A DNA stretch of 64,000 nt from Microvirga calopogonii. GTDB lineage: Bacteria; Pseudomonadota; Alphaproteobacteria; Rhizobiales; Beijerinckiaceae. The stretch lies in contig NZ_QDGA01000003.1 in the NCBI RefSeq assembly GCF_003347665.1, forward strand, positions 1-64,000. The letters are read 5' to 3'. The translations under genes were made by a program, and so were the position numbers. Below, piece after piece: positions 9,822-20,683 of this stretch. The notes below the pieces were generated by a model. The model was not told the origin of the DNA and did no database searches. It saw nothing but the letters and a program-made list of their open reading frames with translations. Each line of letters begins with the position of its first letter. The stretch's first letter is position 1.

Positions 9822-11570
9822 CGGCTCGTCGCCATCCGTCATGCCGTCCACCTCCTCGACGGAGGACAACACGGGTGAGCGGGGTGCGTCGGGCACCGCG
9901 GCGAACATGGCCCGGGCGATTTCCTGCTCGCCCATGACGACGCGGGAGGCTCCGTACTTCATCACGTGCTCCTCCTGGGCGTCGGAGTGAACGCGGACGA
10001 TGATCGGCAGGTCCGGATTGATCCTGCGGGCCTGCTCGACGACCTGGCCGCTCTCGAAGGCGTCCGGGATTGCCACCAGGAGGCACCGGGCCTCCTTGAC
10101 GTTCGCGGCAGCGGCCACATCGGGAGCCGCGGCATTGCCGACGATGATCTGCTGGTCGTCCCTCTGCAGCTCGGCGACCTGGTTCTTGTTCGTCTCGATG
10201 ACCAGGAAGGGCGTGCCGGAGGTCGCCAGCTTGCCGGTGATGAACTTGCCGACCCGTCCGTGACCCACAAGAACCACGTGGTCGGTGAGGGCAGTGATCG
10301 GCAGCGGCTCGGCGACAGGTGCAGGCGCTTCCTCTGTCACGACTGCCGGGCTCTCGGAGGGCACTGTCTCGGCTTTAGCGGCAGCCTCGCGCTTCGCGGT
10401 CCAGCGGTCCAGCAGGGCGAACAGGAACGGGTTCGTCAGGGTCGACAGGATGGCGCCGGCCAGGATCAGGTCGCGGCCCATTTCCGGCATGAGTTTCAGG
10501 TCCACGCCGAGGCCGGCGAGAATGAAGGAGAATTCACCGATCTGCGCGAGGCTCGCCGCGATGGTCAGGGCGGTCGAGTCCGGGTGGCGGAAGAGCCGTA
10601 CGATGGCAAACGCCGCGAGCGACTTGCCGACCACAATGATCAGGAAGGTCACCAGGACTGGGCCGAACTCGTTGACGAGGATCATCGGGTCGAACAGCAT
10701 GCCGACCGAGACGAAGAAGAGGACTGCGAACGCATCACGCAGCGGCAGGGTCTCCGAAGCGGCCTGATGGCTGAGTTCGGACTCGCTCAGCACCATGCCG
10801 GCGAAGAAGGCGCCGAGGGCGAAGGACACGCCGAAGAGCTGCGCCGCCCCGAAGGCGGCTCCCAGGGCGATGGCCAGGACCGCCAGACGGAAGAGCTCGC
10901 GTGAGCCGGTATGGGCCACGTAGTGCAGGATCCAGGGAATCACGCGCCGGCCGACGATCAGCATGACGGCCACGAAGGCCACGACCTTGCCGAGGGTGAT
11001 GCCGAGCGAGACCGCGATGGATTCGAGATCCGCCGAGGCGCTGGAGGTCGCGTTCGCGAAGGCGGGCAGGAGCACCAGCGTCAGGACCATGGCCAGGTCC
11101 TCGACGATCAGCCATCCGACCGCGATATGGCCGCGCTCGGTCTCGACGAGGCGGCGCTCCTGCAGGGCGCGCAGCAGCACGACCGTACTGGCGACAGAGA
11201 GCGCCAGACCGAAGACGAGGCCGCTGGTCGGGGTCCACCCCATCGCCCAGGCGAGCCCCATGCCGAGAAGCGTGGCGCTGGCGATCTGGACGATGGCGCC
11301 CGGGATCGCGATGGCTTTGACGGAGAGCAGATCCTTCAGGGAGAAATGAAGACCCACGCCGAACATCAGCAGGATCACGCCGATTTCGGCGAGTTGGTTC
11401 GCGAGCCCCTGGTCGGCCACGTAGCCCGGCGTGAAAGGGCCGGCGAGGACACCGGCGAGAAGGTAGCCGATGAGCGGGGAGAGGCGGAATCGGTGGGCGA
11501 CGGTGCCGAGGGTGAATGCCATCACGAGGCCGACGACGATGGTCGATATCAGCGGCGTGTGATGCGGCAT
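9720..11570 (-). CDS. CPA2-family cation:proton antiporter (KefB/YbaL-like)
   Basis: Inner-membrane monovalent cation:proton antiporter with a cytoplasmic nucleotide-binding domain, 616 residues. About twelve hydrophobic segments span residues 5-385 (for example LISTIVVGLVMAFTLG at the N-terminus). A TrkA-N/RCK Rossmann domain starts at HVVLVGHGRVGKF near residue 430, with GHGRVG as NAD(H) loop. A proline- and glutamate-rich linker joins them, and the acidic tail looks disordered. The ATG at 11570 has AAGGAGA 5 nt upstream; an in-frame ATG at 11612 lacks one. The role is probably K+ or Na+ efflux and pH or electrophile stress, inferred from the family. Its 3' end overlaps the monooxygenase gene by 102 bp. 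Confidence 0.9.
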   Translation of the reverse strand: MPHHTPLISTIVVGLVMAFTLGTVAHRFRLSPLIGYLLAGVLAGPFTPGYVADQGLANQLAEIGVILLMFGVGLHFSLKDLLSVKAIAIPGAIVQIASATLLGMGLAWAMGWTPTSGLVFGLALSVASTVVLLRALQERRLVETERGHIAVGWLIVEDLAMVLTLVLLPAFANATSSASADLESIAVSLGITLGKVVAFVAVMLIVGRRVIPWILHYVAHTGSRELFRLAVLAIALGAAFGAAQLFGVSFALGAFFAGMVLSESELSHQAASETLPLRDAFAVLFFVSVGMLFDPMILVNEFGPVLVTFLIIVVGKSLAAFAIVRLFRHPDSTALTIAASLAQIGEFSFILAGLGVDLKLMPEMGRDLILAGAILSTLTNPFLFALLDRWTAKREAAAKAETVPSESPAVVTEEAPAPVAEPLPITALTDHVVLVGHGRVGKFITGKLATSGTPFLVIETNKNQVAELQRDDQQIIVGNAAAPDVAAAANVKEARCLLVAIPDAFESGQVVEQARRINPDLPIIVRVHSDAQEEHVMKYGASRVVMGEQEIARAMFAAVPDAPRSPVLSSVEEVDGMTDGDEPLPNVLGPEADADQPGGKPAEERPAGQHADDPGR

Positions 11571-11742
11571 CTGCTCTCCTTGGGAAGCGGCGGACCTTGG
11601 GACGGGATGCATCCGATATGATGGACCTCGACCGTAGGAGCAACCCTGAACGGTCTCGACGTTTGCCGTTTCAGCTCTTATCTATGGGGGATCGAACTCG
11701 TTCTGCCCGGGCCTTGAACCCGGCCGTCAGGAGAGAAGGCTT

Positions 11743-12123
11743 ATGGCACTACCCGGTTTCAAGGTCGTCACCTTGACCGACGCGGCGGCGAACCGCGTCA
11801 AGGACATCATCGGCAAGGCGGACCGCCCCATCGTCGGCGTGCGCGTCGGCGTCAAGAACGGCGGCTGCGCCGGCATGTCCTACACCATGGAATATGCGGA
11901 AAGCGTCAACCCGCTCGACGAGGTGGTCGAGGACAAGGGCGTGACCGTTCTGATCGATCCCAAGGCCGTGCTGTTCCTGCTCGGCACCGAGATGGATTTC
12001 CAGACCACCAAGATGTCGTCCCAGTTCGTCTTCAACAATCCGAACCAGACCTCGGCCTGCGGCTGCGGCGAGTCGGTGGCGATCACGCCTGCGACGCCTG
12101 CGGCCCTTCAATCGGCCGGTTAG
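11743..12123 (+). CDS. sufA: Fe-S assembly A-type carrier SufA
   Basis: A-type carrier (HesB/IscA/SufA) that receives clusters from SufBCD and passes them to apoproteins. The 126 residues carry the three invariant cysteines: Cys42 in NGGCAGMSY, and Cys106 and Cys108 in SACGCGESV. The C-terminus is about 15 residues longer than the E. coli protein, ending in an Ala/Thr/Pro-rich tail. It is on the same strand as the suf genes but separated from sufT by 3.4 kb (monooxygenase, antiporter), so it probably has its own promoter in the 170 bp upstream. No Irr-type palindrome is seen there. Confidence 0.92.
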   Translation: MALPGFKVVTLTDAAANRVKDIIGKADRPIVGVRVGVKNGGCAGMSYTMEYAESVNPLDEVVEDKGVTVLIDPKAVLFLLGTEMDFQTTKMSSQFVFNNPNQTSACGCGESVAITPATPAALQSAG

Positions 12124-12140
12124 CGCGTCGGAACCACACC

Positions 12141-12525
12141 ATGGATCCCGAGGACCTTCGCGATATCTTCCGCAGCCTCGGGCCCGTTCATATCCGGCGG
12201 ATGTTCGGCGGGCAGGGGGTCTATCAGGGCGACTTGATGTTCGCCCTCGTGGCTTCCGGTGAAGTCTATCTCAAGGCCGATGACGAGACGGCCCGGTTCT
12301 TCCGGGAGCGAGGCTCGCGCCCTTTCGCCTACGAAACCCGTGACGGCCGCAGAAGCATCATGAGTTACTGGCTCATGCCGGAATCGGCGCTCGACGATCC
12401 CGACGAGGCGGCAGAGCTTGCCGTGATGGCCGTGTCGGCCGCCCGGAGGGCGAAATCGGCCCAGGCGCAAAGAGGCGGCCGGGCCAAGCCGGCCCGCAGG
12501 GTCCCGAAGAAGGCCGCGGAGCGCG

Positions 12526-12533
<8 letters not shown>
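12141..12533 (+). CDS. TfoX N-terminal domain protein
   Basis: A 130-residue protein. Residues 1-95 match the TfoX/Sxy N-terminal fold (RRMFGGQGVYQGDLMFALV, then VYLKADDET, then SYWLMPESALDDPDEA). The tail is basic (Lys/Arg/Ala-rich), which might bind nucleic acid. The C-terminal TfoX domain is absent. In gammaproteobacteria Sxy regulates competence; in alphaproteobacteria these short proteins have no assigned role. It starts 17 bp after sufA and may be co-transcribed. Its stop lies 8 bp inside the end of the convergent helicase gene. Confidence 0.8.
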
Positions 12534-14022
<1,489 letters not shown>

Positions 14023-14210
14023 GAATGCTAATTACCGTTGAGGGGCTAGGCGCGCTCTTAAGTGCCGGCCGCGCTCTACGGCAACAAACAGGCGCGAGAC
14101 TGGTTTCACCTGAGGGTCTTGCTCAAGTTAAGGAGTGGCGGGACCATAAGATAAGCTATGCGCTTGTCAATCCAAGGAAACTTGCCGAGAGGCGACAAAG
14201 GGAAATTTGA

Positions 14211-14909
14211 ATGGCCGAAACACTTGTTCTGATTCCCGGATTGGCCTGCACGGTCCGGCTCTTCCAGCCCCAGATCGCCGCCCTGTCCTCGGACCGCACC
14301 ATCGTCGTGGCGGACCAGGTTCAGGATGATTCGATTGCCGCGATGGCCAGCCGGCTTCTGCGGGACGTGCCCGGGACCTTCTCTCTCGCGGGGCTCTCCA
14401 TGGGCGGGTACATCGCCATGGAGGTGATGCGGCAGGCGCCGGAACGGGTGGAGCGGCTGGCCCTGCTCGATACCAGCGCACGCCCGGACACGCCCGAAGC
14501 GACCCGGGATCGCGAGCGCCTGATCGCCCTCGCGGAGGCGGGGCGCCTCGACGAGATCGATTCCGCGCTCTGGCCCCGCCTCGTGCATCCCGACCACCGG
14601 GGCGACCGAGCCCTTCATGACATCATGCTCGGAATGATGCGGGAGACTGGCGCCGAAGCTTATATCCGCCAGCAGCGGGCCATCATGGCACGGGCCGATT
14701 CGCGCCCGTCGCTGCCGGGAATCGAAATCCCGACCCTGATTCTCGTCGGGGAGGGTGATTCGATTACGCCGCCCGAGATCGCCCGAGAGATGGCGGACAT
14801 GATCGAATGGGCGTCGCTGGTGGTGGTGCCTGAGGCAGGGCACATGTCGACCCTCGAGCAGCCTGATCGGGTCACTCATGCGATGCAATTGTGGCTTAAC
14901 GGCCGTTAA
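14211..14909 (+). CDS. alpha/beta hydrolase
   Basis: A 232-residue alpha/beta hydrolase without signal peptide. The nucleophile elbow GLSMGGYIAM is near residue 62, the acid is in LVGEGDSITPP near residue 183, and the catalytic His is in PEAGHMSTLEQP near 211. Closest in style to proline-iminopeptidase or epoxide-hydrolase-like small hydrolases; the substrate is unknown. AAAGGGA lies just upstream of the ATG. It is divergent from the helicase gene. Confidence 0.82.
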   Translation: MAETLVLIPGLACTVRLFQPQIAALSSDRTIVVADQVQDDSIAAMASRLLRDVPGTFSLAGLSMGGYIAMEVMRQAPERVERLALLDTSARPDTPEATRDRERLIALAEAGRLDEIDSALWPRLVHPDHRGDRALHDIMLGMMRETGAEAYIRQQRAIMARADSRPSLPGIEIPTLILVGEGDSITPPEIAREMADMIEWASLVVVPEAGHMSTLEQPDRVTHAMQLWLNGR

Positions 14910-15219
14910 CCATGCCGACACCCGAGGCTTGCGAAACTCGTCGCGAAGATGGTCAATGAGTGATTACCGGATCCGCCGACCGCTTGTCGAGCCCTTTGAA
15001 ACACGAACAAGTCTTTGATCCGGAACGTCTATTTCAAGATTTTGGCAGTCGGGGAGAAGGCGGCGTCCGGGTCGGCGACGCGGTAAAATCCGCCAACTTT
15101 CGGTTGCGGATGTGAAAAGCCGCGCTTCTTGTCTTAACTGTGGCAGGAAAGTGACAGACGGTAGGGCAGGTCTGAGCTACAAGCTGCGTCACATCCTTCT
15201 AACAGATGGACCAAGACAA
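14910..15219. other. 310-bp gene-free stretch before the outer-membrane protein
   Basis: No convincing coding frame; an in-frame ATG at 15112 would extend the beta-barrel protein by 36 residues in front of a clear signal peptide and is unlikely. The stretch probably holds the promoter and a long 5' leader of the beta-barrel gene. I could not identify -35/-10 boxes with confidence. Confidence 0.5.
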
Positions 15220-15849
15220 ATGAAAAAGATCCTCCTCTCTTCGGTTGCCCTCCTCGGCCTCGCTTCTGGCGCTCTGGCTGCTGACCTCCCGTCCCGCCGC
15301 GCTCCGGCTCCGGTCATCGCTGCCGTTCCGGTCTTCACCTGGACCGGCTTCTACGTCGGTGTGAACGCTGGCTACGGCTGGAACACGAACGACGACTTCG
15401 TTTTCAACAACGTTCGTTACAACCTCAATGACGACGGCGGCTTCGTCGGCGGCGCGCAGGCTGGCTACAACTACCAGATCGGTTCGTTCGTGGTCGGTCT
15501 CGAAGGCGACATCCAGTACGCCGATTTCGGCGGCAATGACGTCATCCTCGCTGACGGCACCATTGCTGACTTCAACAACAGCGACTGGTTCGGCACGGTT
15601 CGTGCTCGCGCCGGTGTGGCTTTCGACCGCGCTCTGATCTACGCAACCGGCGGCTTCGCCTTCGCTGACGGCGCCACGGGCTGGACCGTCGGTGGCGGTA
15701 TCGAGTACGCCATCACCAACAACCTGTCGGCCAAGGTCGAAGGTCTGTACGTGAACCTCGACCAGGACGACAACTTCCTGGGCATCAACAACGACGCCGA
15801 GTTCGGCGTGGTTCGCGCTGGTCTGAACTACCGCTTCAGCACCTACTAA
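15220..15849 (+). CDS. outer-membrane beta-barrel protein (Omp25/Omp31-like porin family)
   Basis: A 209-residue exported protein. The signal peptide has a MKKILLSS start, a hydrophobic core and cleavage after SGALA; it is followed by a short Pro/Ala/Arg linker. The mature part is an eight-strand barrel of the OmpA-like/Omp25 type: WTGFYVGVNAGYGWN near residue 44, GGAQAGYNYQIG, FVVGLEGDIQYADF, and the C-terminal VRAGLNYRF ending in an aromatic-rich strand. Such proteins are abundant structural outer-membrane proteins in Hyphomicrobiales. Codon use is highly biased (GGC, AAC, GTC), consistent with strong expression. A good intrinsic terminator follows 24 bp after the stop. Confidence 0.93.
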   Translation: MKKILLSSVALLGLASGALAADLPSRRAPAPVIAAVPVFTWTGFYVGVNAGYGWNTNDDFVFNNVRYNLNDDGGFVGGAQAGYNYQIGSFVVGLEGDIQYADFGGNDVILADGTIADFNNSDWFGTVRARAGVAFDRALIYATGGFAFADGATGWTVGGGIEYAITNNLSAKVEGLYVNLDQDDNFLGINNDAEFGVVRAGLNYRFSTY

Positions 15850-15872
15850 GACTCATCGCTTCGGCGAATGAG

Positions 15873-15906
15873 AAGGCCCGGTGGAAACACCGGGCCTTTT
15901 TGTTTT
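15873..15906 (+). terminator. intrinsic terminator of the beta-barrel gene
   Basis: 11-bp perfect stem AAGGCCCGGTG / CACCGGGCCTT, GAAA tetraloop, then TTTGTTTTT. Confidence 0.9.
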
Positions 15907-16171
15907 TCGGGGCCGAACATCCGGCATCGCGCGGTGGGTCAGGATCCATTGGGCCGACAATACCCTTGGCGCTAAAGATTATAGTGGTATCGGCAAATGA
16001 CGAGGTGTTGAAATACAGCCCTTCCGGGCGGCCAATCCCTCTTCAATTTCCAAAGACTGAAATTCAAAGCGAGCGTCAGGCCAAGGGTTAAGCAAGGATA
16101 CCGATCACTCAGTTGTTGCACCGCGATCGCTAAATGGCCGTTCCCGACAAAGGCGGTCACCGAGCAAACCG
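15907..16171. other. gene-free stretch between terminator and LysR gene
   Basis: AT-richer than its surroundings. Two short frames (63 aa forward, 62 aa reverse) lack ribosome sites and protein-like composition. Nothing recognisable is seen. Confidence 0.5.
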
Positions 16172-17065
16172 TTATCCAGCAAGGCCACGCGCCATGCCGA
16201 TCAATGCCTTGAGCGCGGCCGATGGATTTCGTCTGCTAGGATAGTAGAGACACAAGGGTGCTAGCAGTGGCGTCCAATCTTCCAAGACCCGAACGAGACG
16301 CCCTGCCTCGATGTCTTCGCGCACATCGTACTCCATAAAGTAGCCGATGCCGACGTGATTGAGGACAGTGATGCGCGAGAGGCTGGCCTCGTCTAGCGTA
16401 ATAGGACCTTGAACGTCGATCTGAACCGGCTGACCGTCCTTCTCGAATTGCCAGTGATGCAGCGCGCCATTCGGCAACCTGATCCGAAGACATGAATGGC
16501 GCAGAAGGTCGGGGGGCACGCGGGGCTTACCGTTGGCTTTGAAATACGCGGGCGATGCAACCACGGCGAAGCTGCGGGGAGAGCCGACGGGAATGGCAAT
16601 CATGTCGCTCGGCACAAGGTCGGCGCGCCTCAGGCCAAGGTCGAACCCGTCGGCAACGATGTCCACGATCCGGCCCTCGGTGACGAGATCAACGTGAACT
16701 TGGGGATAGCGACGCAAGAACTCTAGCAGGAGCGGAGCAAGAACTTCCCGCGCGCCTGTTGCGAATGCATTGATCCGAAGAGTTCCGGACGGGGTTTCCT
16801 GCTGTGAGCGGGCGGCGCCCATTGCATCGTGAAGCGTCTTCACGGCAGGCCCGACATGATCGACGAAGTTCCGTCCAGCGTCCGTCAGGGAAACGCTACG
16901 GGTGGTGCGATTGAACAGTCGGACGCCGAGCTGGCGCTCCAGCTTGCCGATGACGTTGCTCAGCGCGGTTGTCGATAGTCCAAGTTCCAGCGCCGCTGCC
17001 CGGAACGATCCGCGCCGCGCAATGGCGAGAACAGCATCAAATTCGATCAGGCCGTGCTTCGACAT
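16172..17065 (-). CDS. LysR-family transcriptional regulator
   Basis: A 297-residue LysR regulator. The N-terminal winged helix ([23 protein letters not shown], then [22 protein letters not shown]) spans residues 5-65 and the periplasmic-binding-protein-like effector domain spans about 90-290. The ATG at 17065 was chosen because [12 protein letters not shown] is the normal LTTR beginning; an ATG at 17119 would add 18 unrelated residues. It is divergent from the NTF2-like/SDR pair with 96 bp between them, so it probably controls that pair. The inducer is unknown. Confidence 0.92.
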   Translation of the reverse strand: MSKHGLIEFDAVLAIARRGSFRAAALELGLSTTALSNVIGKLERQLGVRLFNRTTRSVSLTDAGRNFVDHVGPAVKTLHDAMGAARSQQETPSGTLRINAFATGAREVLAPLLLEFLRRYPQVHVDLVTEGRIVDIVADGFDLGLRRADLVPSDMIAIPVGSPRSFAVVASPAYFKANGKPRVPPDLLRHSCLRIRLPNGALHHWQFEKDGQPVQIDVQGPITLDEASLSRITVLNHVGIGYFMEYDVREDIEAGRLVRVLEDWTPLLAPLCLYYPSRRNPSAALKALIGMARGLAG

Positions 17066-17161
17066 TATCCCGATTTCCGCAACACCACATACCGATTTGT
17101 CCCTGTTATCGTGAACCATGTCTATCTCTAAATTGTCCTTGTCACGTCAAGGAGCCGAGCA

Positions 17162-17491
17162 ATGCCGATCGAACTACCCAAGCCCATAGCCGACTATGTC
17201 GAGGCGAACGCCCGGCTCGATGTTGAGGGCATGCTGACCCCCTTCGTCACCGATGCTGTCGTTCTGGACAACGGAGGCCGTCACGAGGGCCACGCCGAAC
17301 TGCGGACCTTGTTCGAAGAGGCGGTGATCCCCGTCCAGGCGATCTTCACGCCGGACACCGTTCGCCACGAGACCGGTCAGGTCATCGTCGAAGGGCCTGC
17401 CCACGGCGACTTCAAAGGCAGCCCGATCCGCTTCACCTATCGTTTCATGCTCGAAGACGACGCCATCAAGGCTTTGGAGATCACGGCATGA
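17162..17491 (+). CDS. NTF2-like / SnoaL-fold small protein
   Basis: A 109-residue single-domain protein with the cone-shaped NTF2-like pattern: helices around [18 protein letters not shown], then [21 protein letters not shown], then beta strands ending [23 protein letters not shown]. These proteins bind small hydrophobic ligands or act as isomerases or hydrolases; catalysis is not certain here. AAGGAG lies 7 nt before the ATG. The stop overlaps the start of the SDR gene (ATGA), indicating coupled translation with it. Confidence 0.82.
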   Translation: MPIELPKPIADYVEANARLDVEGMLTPFVTDAVVLDNGGRHEGHAELRTLFEEAVIPVQAIFTPDTVRHETGQVIVEGPAHGDFKGSPIRFTYRFMLEDDAIKALEITA

Positions 17492-18276
17492 ACATCAAGG
17501 CTGATCCGACAGAGTTTGCGGGAAAGCGCGTACTCATCAGCGGCGGCACCAAGGGTTTGGGCCGCGCCACCGTCGACCGCTTTCTGGCTGGCGGAGCCCG
17601 AGTGATCACTGCCGCCCGCGGGCTCCTGGAGCCCATGGACGGCGTTGATTTCGTACAGGCGGACCTCACAACCGCTGAGGGCGGGGAAACGCTGGCCAAG
17701 GCGGCGCTCGAACGCCTGGGCGGGATCGACATTCTGGCTCATGTGATCGGCGGATCGTCGACACCGGGCGGCGGCTTCGTCGCCCTGACGGACGACCACT
17801 GGCTGTCCGAACTGAACCGGAACCTCATGGCGACTGTTCGCCTTGATCGTCTCCTGATCCCGCAGATGATCGAGCGCGGCAGCGGTGCGGTGGTGCACGT
17901 GACTTCCATCCAGTCGGTCCTTCCGCTGCCGGAGGCCACCACCGCCTACGCTTCCGCCAAGGCGGCGCTCAGGACCTACAGCAAGTCAGTGTCAAAGGAG
18001 CTTGGTCCCAAGGGCGTGCGGGTCAACGTCGTCTCCCCCGGCTGGATCATGACCGAGGCGTCCGTGGATTTCCTGAAGCGCATACAGGCCGCCAATGGCG
18101 GCACCATCGAGGAGGCGCGGCAGGTCGTGCTCGACAGCCTAGGCGGGATCTCGATCGGGCGTGCTGCCGAACCTCATGAGGTCGCTGACGTCATCGCCTA
18201 CTTGGCGTCGGATCGCGCCGCCGCGATCCACGGCGCCGAGTTTGTTATCGACGGAGGCACCGTTCCGACCGTCTGA
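17488..18276 (+). CDS. short-chain dehydrogenase/reductase
   Basis: NAD(P)-dependent oxidoreductase of the classical SDR type, 262 residues. The cofactor loop is SGGTKGLG at residues 18-25; the catalytic triad is Ser140, Tyr154 and Lys158 (YASAK). The first glycine-loop residue is Ser instead of Thr, a common variant. The C-terminal [15 protein letters not shown] is typical. It overlaps the NTF2-like gene by 4 bp and is probably regulated by the divergent LysR protein. The substrate is unknown; the SDR + NTF2-like pairing suggests modification of a small alcohol or ketone. Confidence 0.9.
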   Translation: MNIKADPTEFAGKRVLISGGTKGLGRATVDRFLAGGARVITAARGLLEPMDGVDFVQADLTTAEGGETLAKAALERLGGIDILAHVIGGSSTPGGGFVALTDDHWLSELNRNLMATVRLDRLLIPQMIERGSGAVVHVTSIQSVLPLPEATTAYASAKAALRTYSKSVSKELGPKGVRVNVVSPGWIMTEASVDFLKRIQAANGGTIEEARQVVLDSLGGISIGRAAEPHEVADVIAYLASDRAAAIHGAEFVIDGGTVPTV

Positions 18277-18500
18277 AGTGATCGCCCTGCCGTTGGCTGC
18301 TAGATTAAACGTCGCGCCGTGTTGCTTCGGCGCGAATATCAGAAGGGGCAGAAGGATCGCAGAAGGATCATGGTCAGGACGATCATGCCCAGATACACCG
18401 GCGCCTCCATCCGGATGCGTTCCGGAAGCTCCTTCGTCTGGCGTGCGGCCGATCCTACCCAAGAGGCCGAGCTTTGCGATTCCCATCCAGAGATAGGCAA

Positions 18501-18530
18501 TAAAAAACCGGGGCTCGAGAAGAGCCCCGG
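18501..18530 (-). terminator. intrinsic terminator on the minus strand, downstream of glnA
   Basis: Stem CCGGGGCT / AGCCCCGG (18508-18515, 18523-18530) with a 7-nt loop; read on the minus strand it is followed by TTTTTTATT. It lies about 160 bp beyond the glnA stop and would end the glnB-glnA transcript after reading through the repeat and RNase P-like stretch. From 18277 to 18500 I see no feature. Confidence 0.75.
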
Positions 18531-18570
18531 TGAAGGGAGGCTGCTGTTCCGCAGCCGGGAGGAAAGTCCG
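18531..18570 (+). pseudogene. RNase P RNA 5'-end-like fragment
   Basis: The stretch contains a stem-loop GGCTGC-TGTTCC-GCAGCC (like P3) directly followed by GGGAGGAAAGTCCG, the universally conserved 5' strand of the RNase P RNA catalytic core (P4/CR-I). In genuine rnpB the motif continues GGCTCC and some 300 nt follow; here it breaks off after GTCCG into an intergenic repeat, and glnA begins about 120 bp later. I interpret it as a truncated rnpB copy; chance resemblance is possible. The functional rnpB is not in this window. Confidence 0.5.
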
Positions 18571-18571
18571 C

Positions 18572-18680
18572 GCATCGTGCGGAAAAGTGGTTCCGGTTTT
18601 CCGCTTGAACGATGCGCTACTTTACAAAGAGAGCGTCGGATGAGTCCCAAAAGTGGTGTCCACTTTTGGGTTCGATGCTC
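18572..18680 (+). repeat. two-part palindromic repeat, copy A
   Basis: Part 1 (18572-18615) has arms GCATCGTGCGGAAAA and TTTTCCGCTTGAACGATGC. Part 2 (18631-18680) begins GAGCGTCGGATG, has a central CCCAAAAGTGG / CCACTTTTGGG palindrome and ends CGATGCTC. The same two-part element occurs inverted at 34787-34886 and 52462-52573. Confidence 0.8.
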
Positions 18681-18687
18681 GCTCCGA

Positions 18688-20097
18688 TTAGACGGAGTAG
18701 TACATCTGGAACTCGACCGGATGCGGGGTCATCTCGAAGCGGGCGACCTCCGTCATCTTCAGCTCGATGTAGCTGTCGATGAAGTCGTCGTTGAAGACGC
18801 CGCCGGCCTTCAGGAACGCGCGGTCCTTGTCGAGGCTGGCGAGGGCTTCGCGTAAGCTACCGCAGACCGTCGGGATCTTCTTCAGCTCGCGCGGAGGAAG
18901 ATCGTAGAGGTCCTTGTCCATCGCCTGGCCGGGATCGATCTTGTTCAGGATGCCGTCGAGGCCGGCCATCAGCATCGCCGCGAAGGCGAGATACGGATTG
19001 GCGGTCGGATCGGGGAAGCGAACCTCGACGCGCTTGGCCTTCGGCGAGGTCGTCCACGGAATACGGCAGGAGGCCGAGCGGTTACGGGCCGAGTATGCCA
19101 GCAGCACCGGAGCCTCGTAGCCCGGGACGAGACGCTTGTAGGAGTTCGTCGACGGGTTGGTGAAGGCGTTCAGCGCCTTGGCATGCTTGATGATGCCGCC
19201 GATGTACCACAGGCATTCCTGGCTGAGGTCGGCATACTTGTTGCCGGCGAAGAGGGGCTTGCCGCCCTTCCACAGGGACTGGTGCACGTGCATGCCCGAG
19301 CCGTTGTCGCCGAAGACCGGCTTCGGCATGAAGGTGGCCGTCTTGCCGTACGACTGGGCGACGTTGTGGATGCAGTACTTGTAGATCTGCATCTCGTCGG
19401 CCGTGCGCACGAGAGTGTTGAACTTCGTGCCGAGCTCGTGCTGGGCGGAAGCGACCTCGTGGTGGTGCTTCTCGACGGTGACGCCCATGGCCTTCATGGC
19501 AGCCAGCATCTCGCCGCGCATGTCCTGGGCGGAATCGAGCGGAGGAACCGGGAAGTAGCCGGCCTTGGTCTGGATGCGGTGACCCAGGTTGCCGCCCTCG
19601 TAAGGCGTGTCGCCGTTGATCGGCAGCTCGGAGGAGTCGAGCTTGAAGCCGGTGTTGTAGGGGTCGGCCATGAACTTCACGTCGTCGAACACGAAGAACT
19701 CGGCTTCGGGACCGACATAGACCGTGTCGGCGATGCCCGTGGACTGCAGATAGGCTTCGGCCTTCTTGGCGATGCCGCGCGGGTCGCGGTTATAGGGCTC
19801 GCCCGTAGCCGGCTCGAGAATGTCGCAGTTGATGACCAGGGTGGACGCCGAGAAGAACGGGTCCATCTGGGCGGTCGTCGGGTCGGGCATGAGGGTCATG
19901 TCGGACTCGTTGATCGCCTTCCAGCCGGCGATGGACGAACCGTCGAACATGATGCCGTCGGCGAACATGTCCTCGTCGACCATCGAGACGTCGAAGGTCA
20001 CATGCTGCCACTTGCCGCGCGGGTCGGTGAAACGGAAGTCGACGTATTGGACGTCGTTATCTTTGATCGCCTTGAGCACATCCTTGGCGGTCTGCAT
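18688..20097 (-). CDS. glnA: glutamine synthetase type I
   Basis: Makes glutamine from glutamate, ammonia and ATP in the cytoplasm; the enzyme is a dodecamer. The 469-residue GSI-beta sequence shows the ATP and metal sites (for example [12 protein letters not shown] near residue 130, [10 protein letters not shown] near 265, the KPFEGDN-like PKPVFGDNG), and Tyr398 in [10 protein letters not shown] is the adenylylation site used by GlnE. It is the second gene of a glnB-glnA transcript (69-bp gap), the standard alphaproteobacterial arrangement. Repeat copy A begins 8 bp beyond the stop codon. Confidence 0.98.
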   Translation of the reverse strand: MQTAKDVLKAIKDNDVQYVDFRFTDPRGKWQHVTFDVSMVDEDMFADGIMFDGSSIAGWKAINESDMTLMPDPTTAQMDPFFSASTLVINCDILEPATGEPYNRDPRGIAKKAEAYLQSTGIADTVYVGPEAEFFVFDDVKFMADPYNTGFKLDSSELPINGDTPYEGGNLGHRIQTKAGYFPVPPLDSAQDMRGEMLAAMKAMGVTVEKHHHEVASAQHELGTKFNTLVRTADEMQIYKYCIHNVAQSYGKTATFMPKPVFGDNGSGMHVHQSLWKGGKPLFAGNKYADLSQECLWYIGGIIKHAKALNAFTNPSTNSYKRLVPGYEAPVLLAYSARNRSASCRIPWTTSPKAKRVEVRFPDPTANPYLAFAAMLMAGLDGILNKIDPGQAMDKDLYDLPPRELKKIPTVCGSLREALASLDKDRAFLKAGGVFNDDFIDSYIELKMTEVARFEMTPHPVEFQMYYSV

Positions 20098-20166
20098 GAT
20101 CGTCTGGTCCTCTTCTGCCCTTAGAGATAGTCCTCGGCCTGTAGGCCTTGGCTTGGGAAAGCGAGC

Positions 20167-20670
<504 letters not shown>

Positions 20671-20683
20671 TCATTTTGCTCCC

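Noticed and set aside
14025-14210. 61-codon frame between helicase and hydrolase genes
   Set aside because: No ribosome site, overlaps the promoter region of two divergent genes, and its product shows no protein-like features beyond composition.
15900-16160. Two short frames (63 and 62 codons) after the outer-membrane protein
   Set aside because: They overlap on opposite strands, lack ribosome sites and have no recognisable composition.
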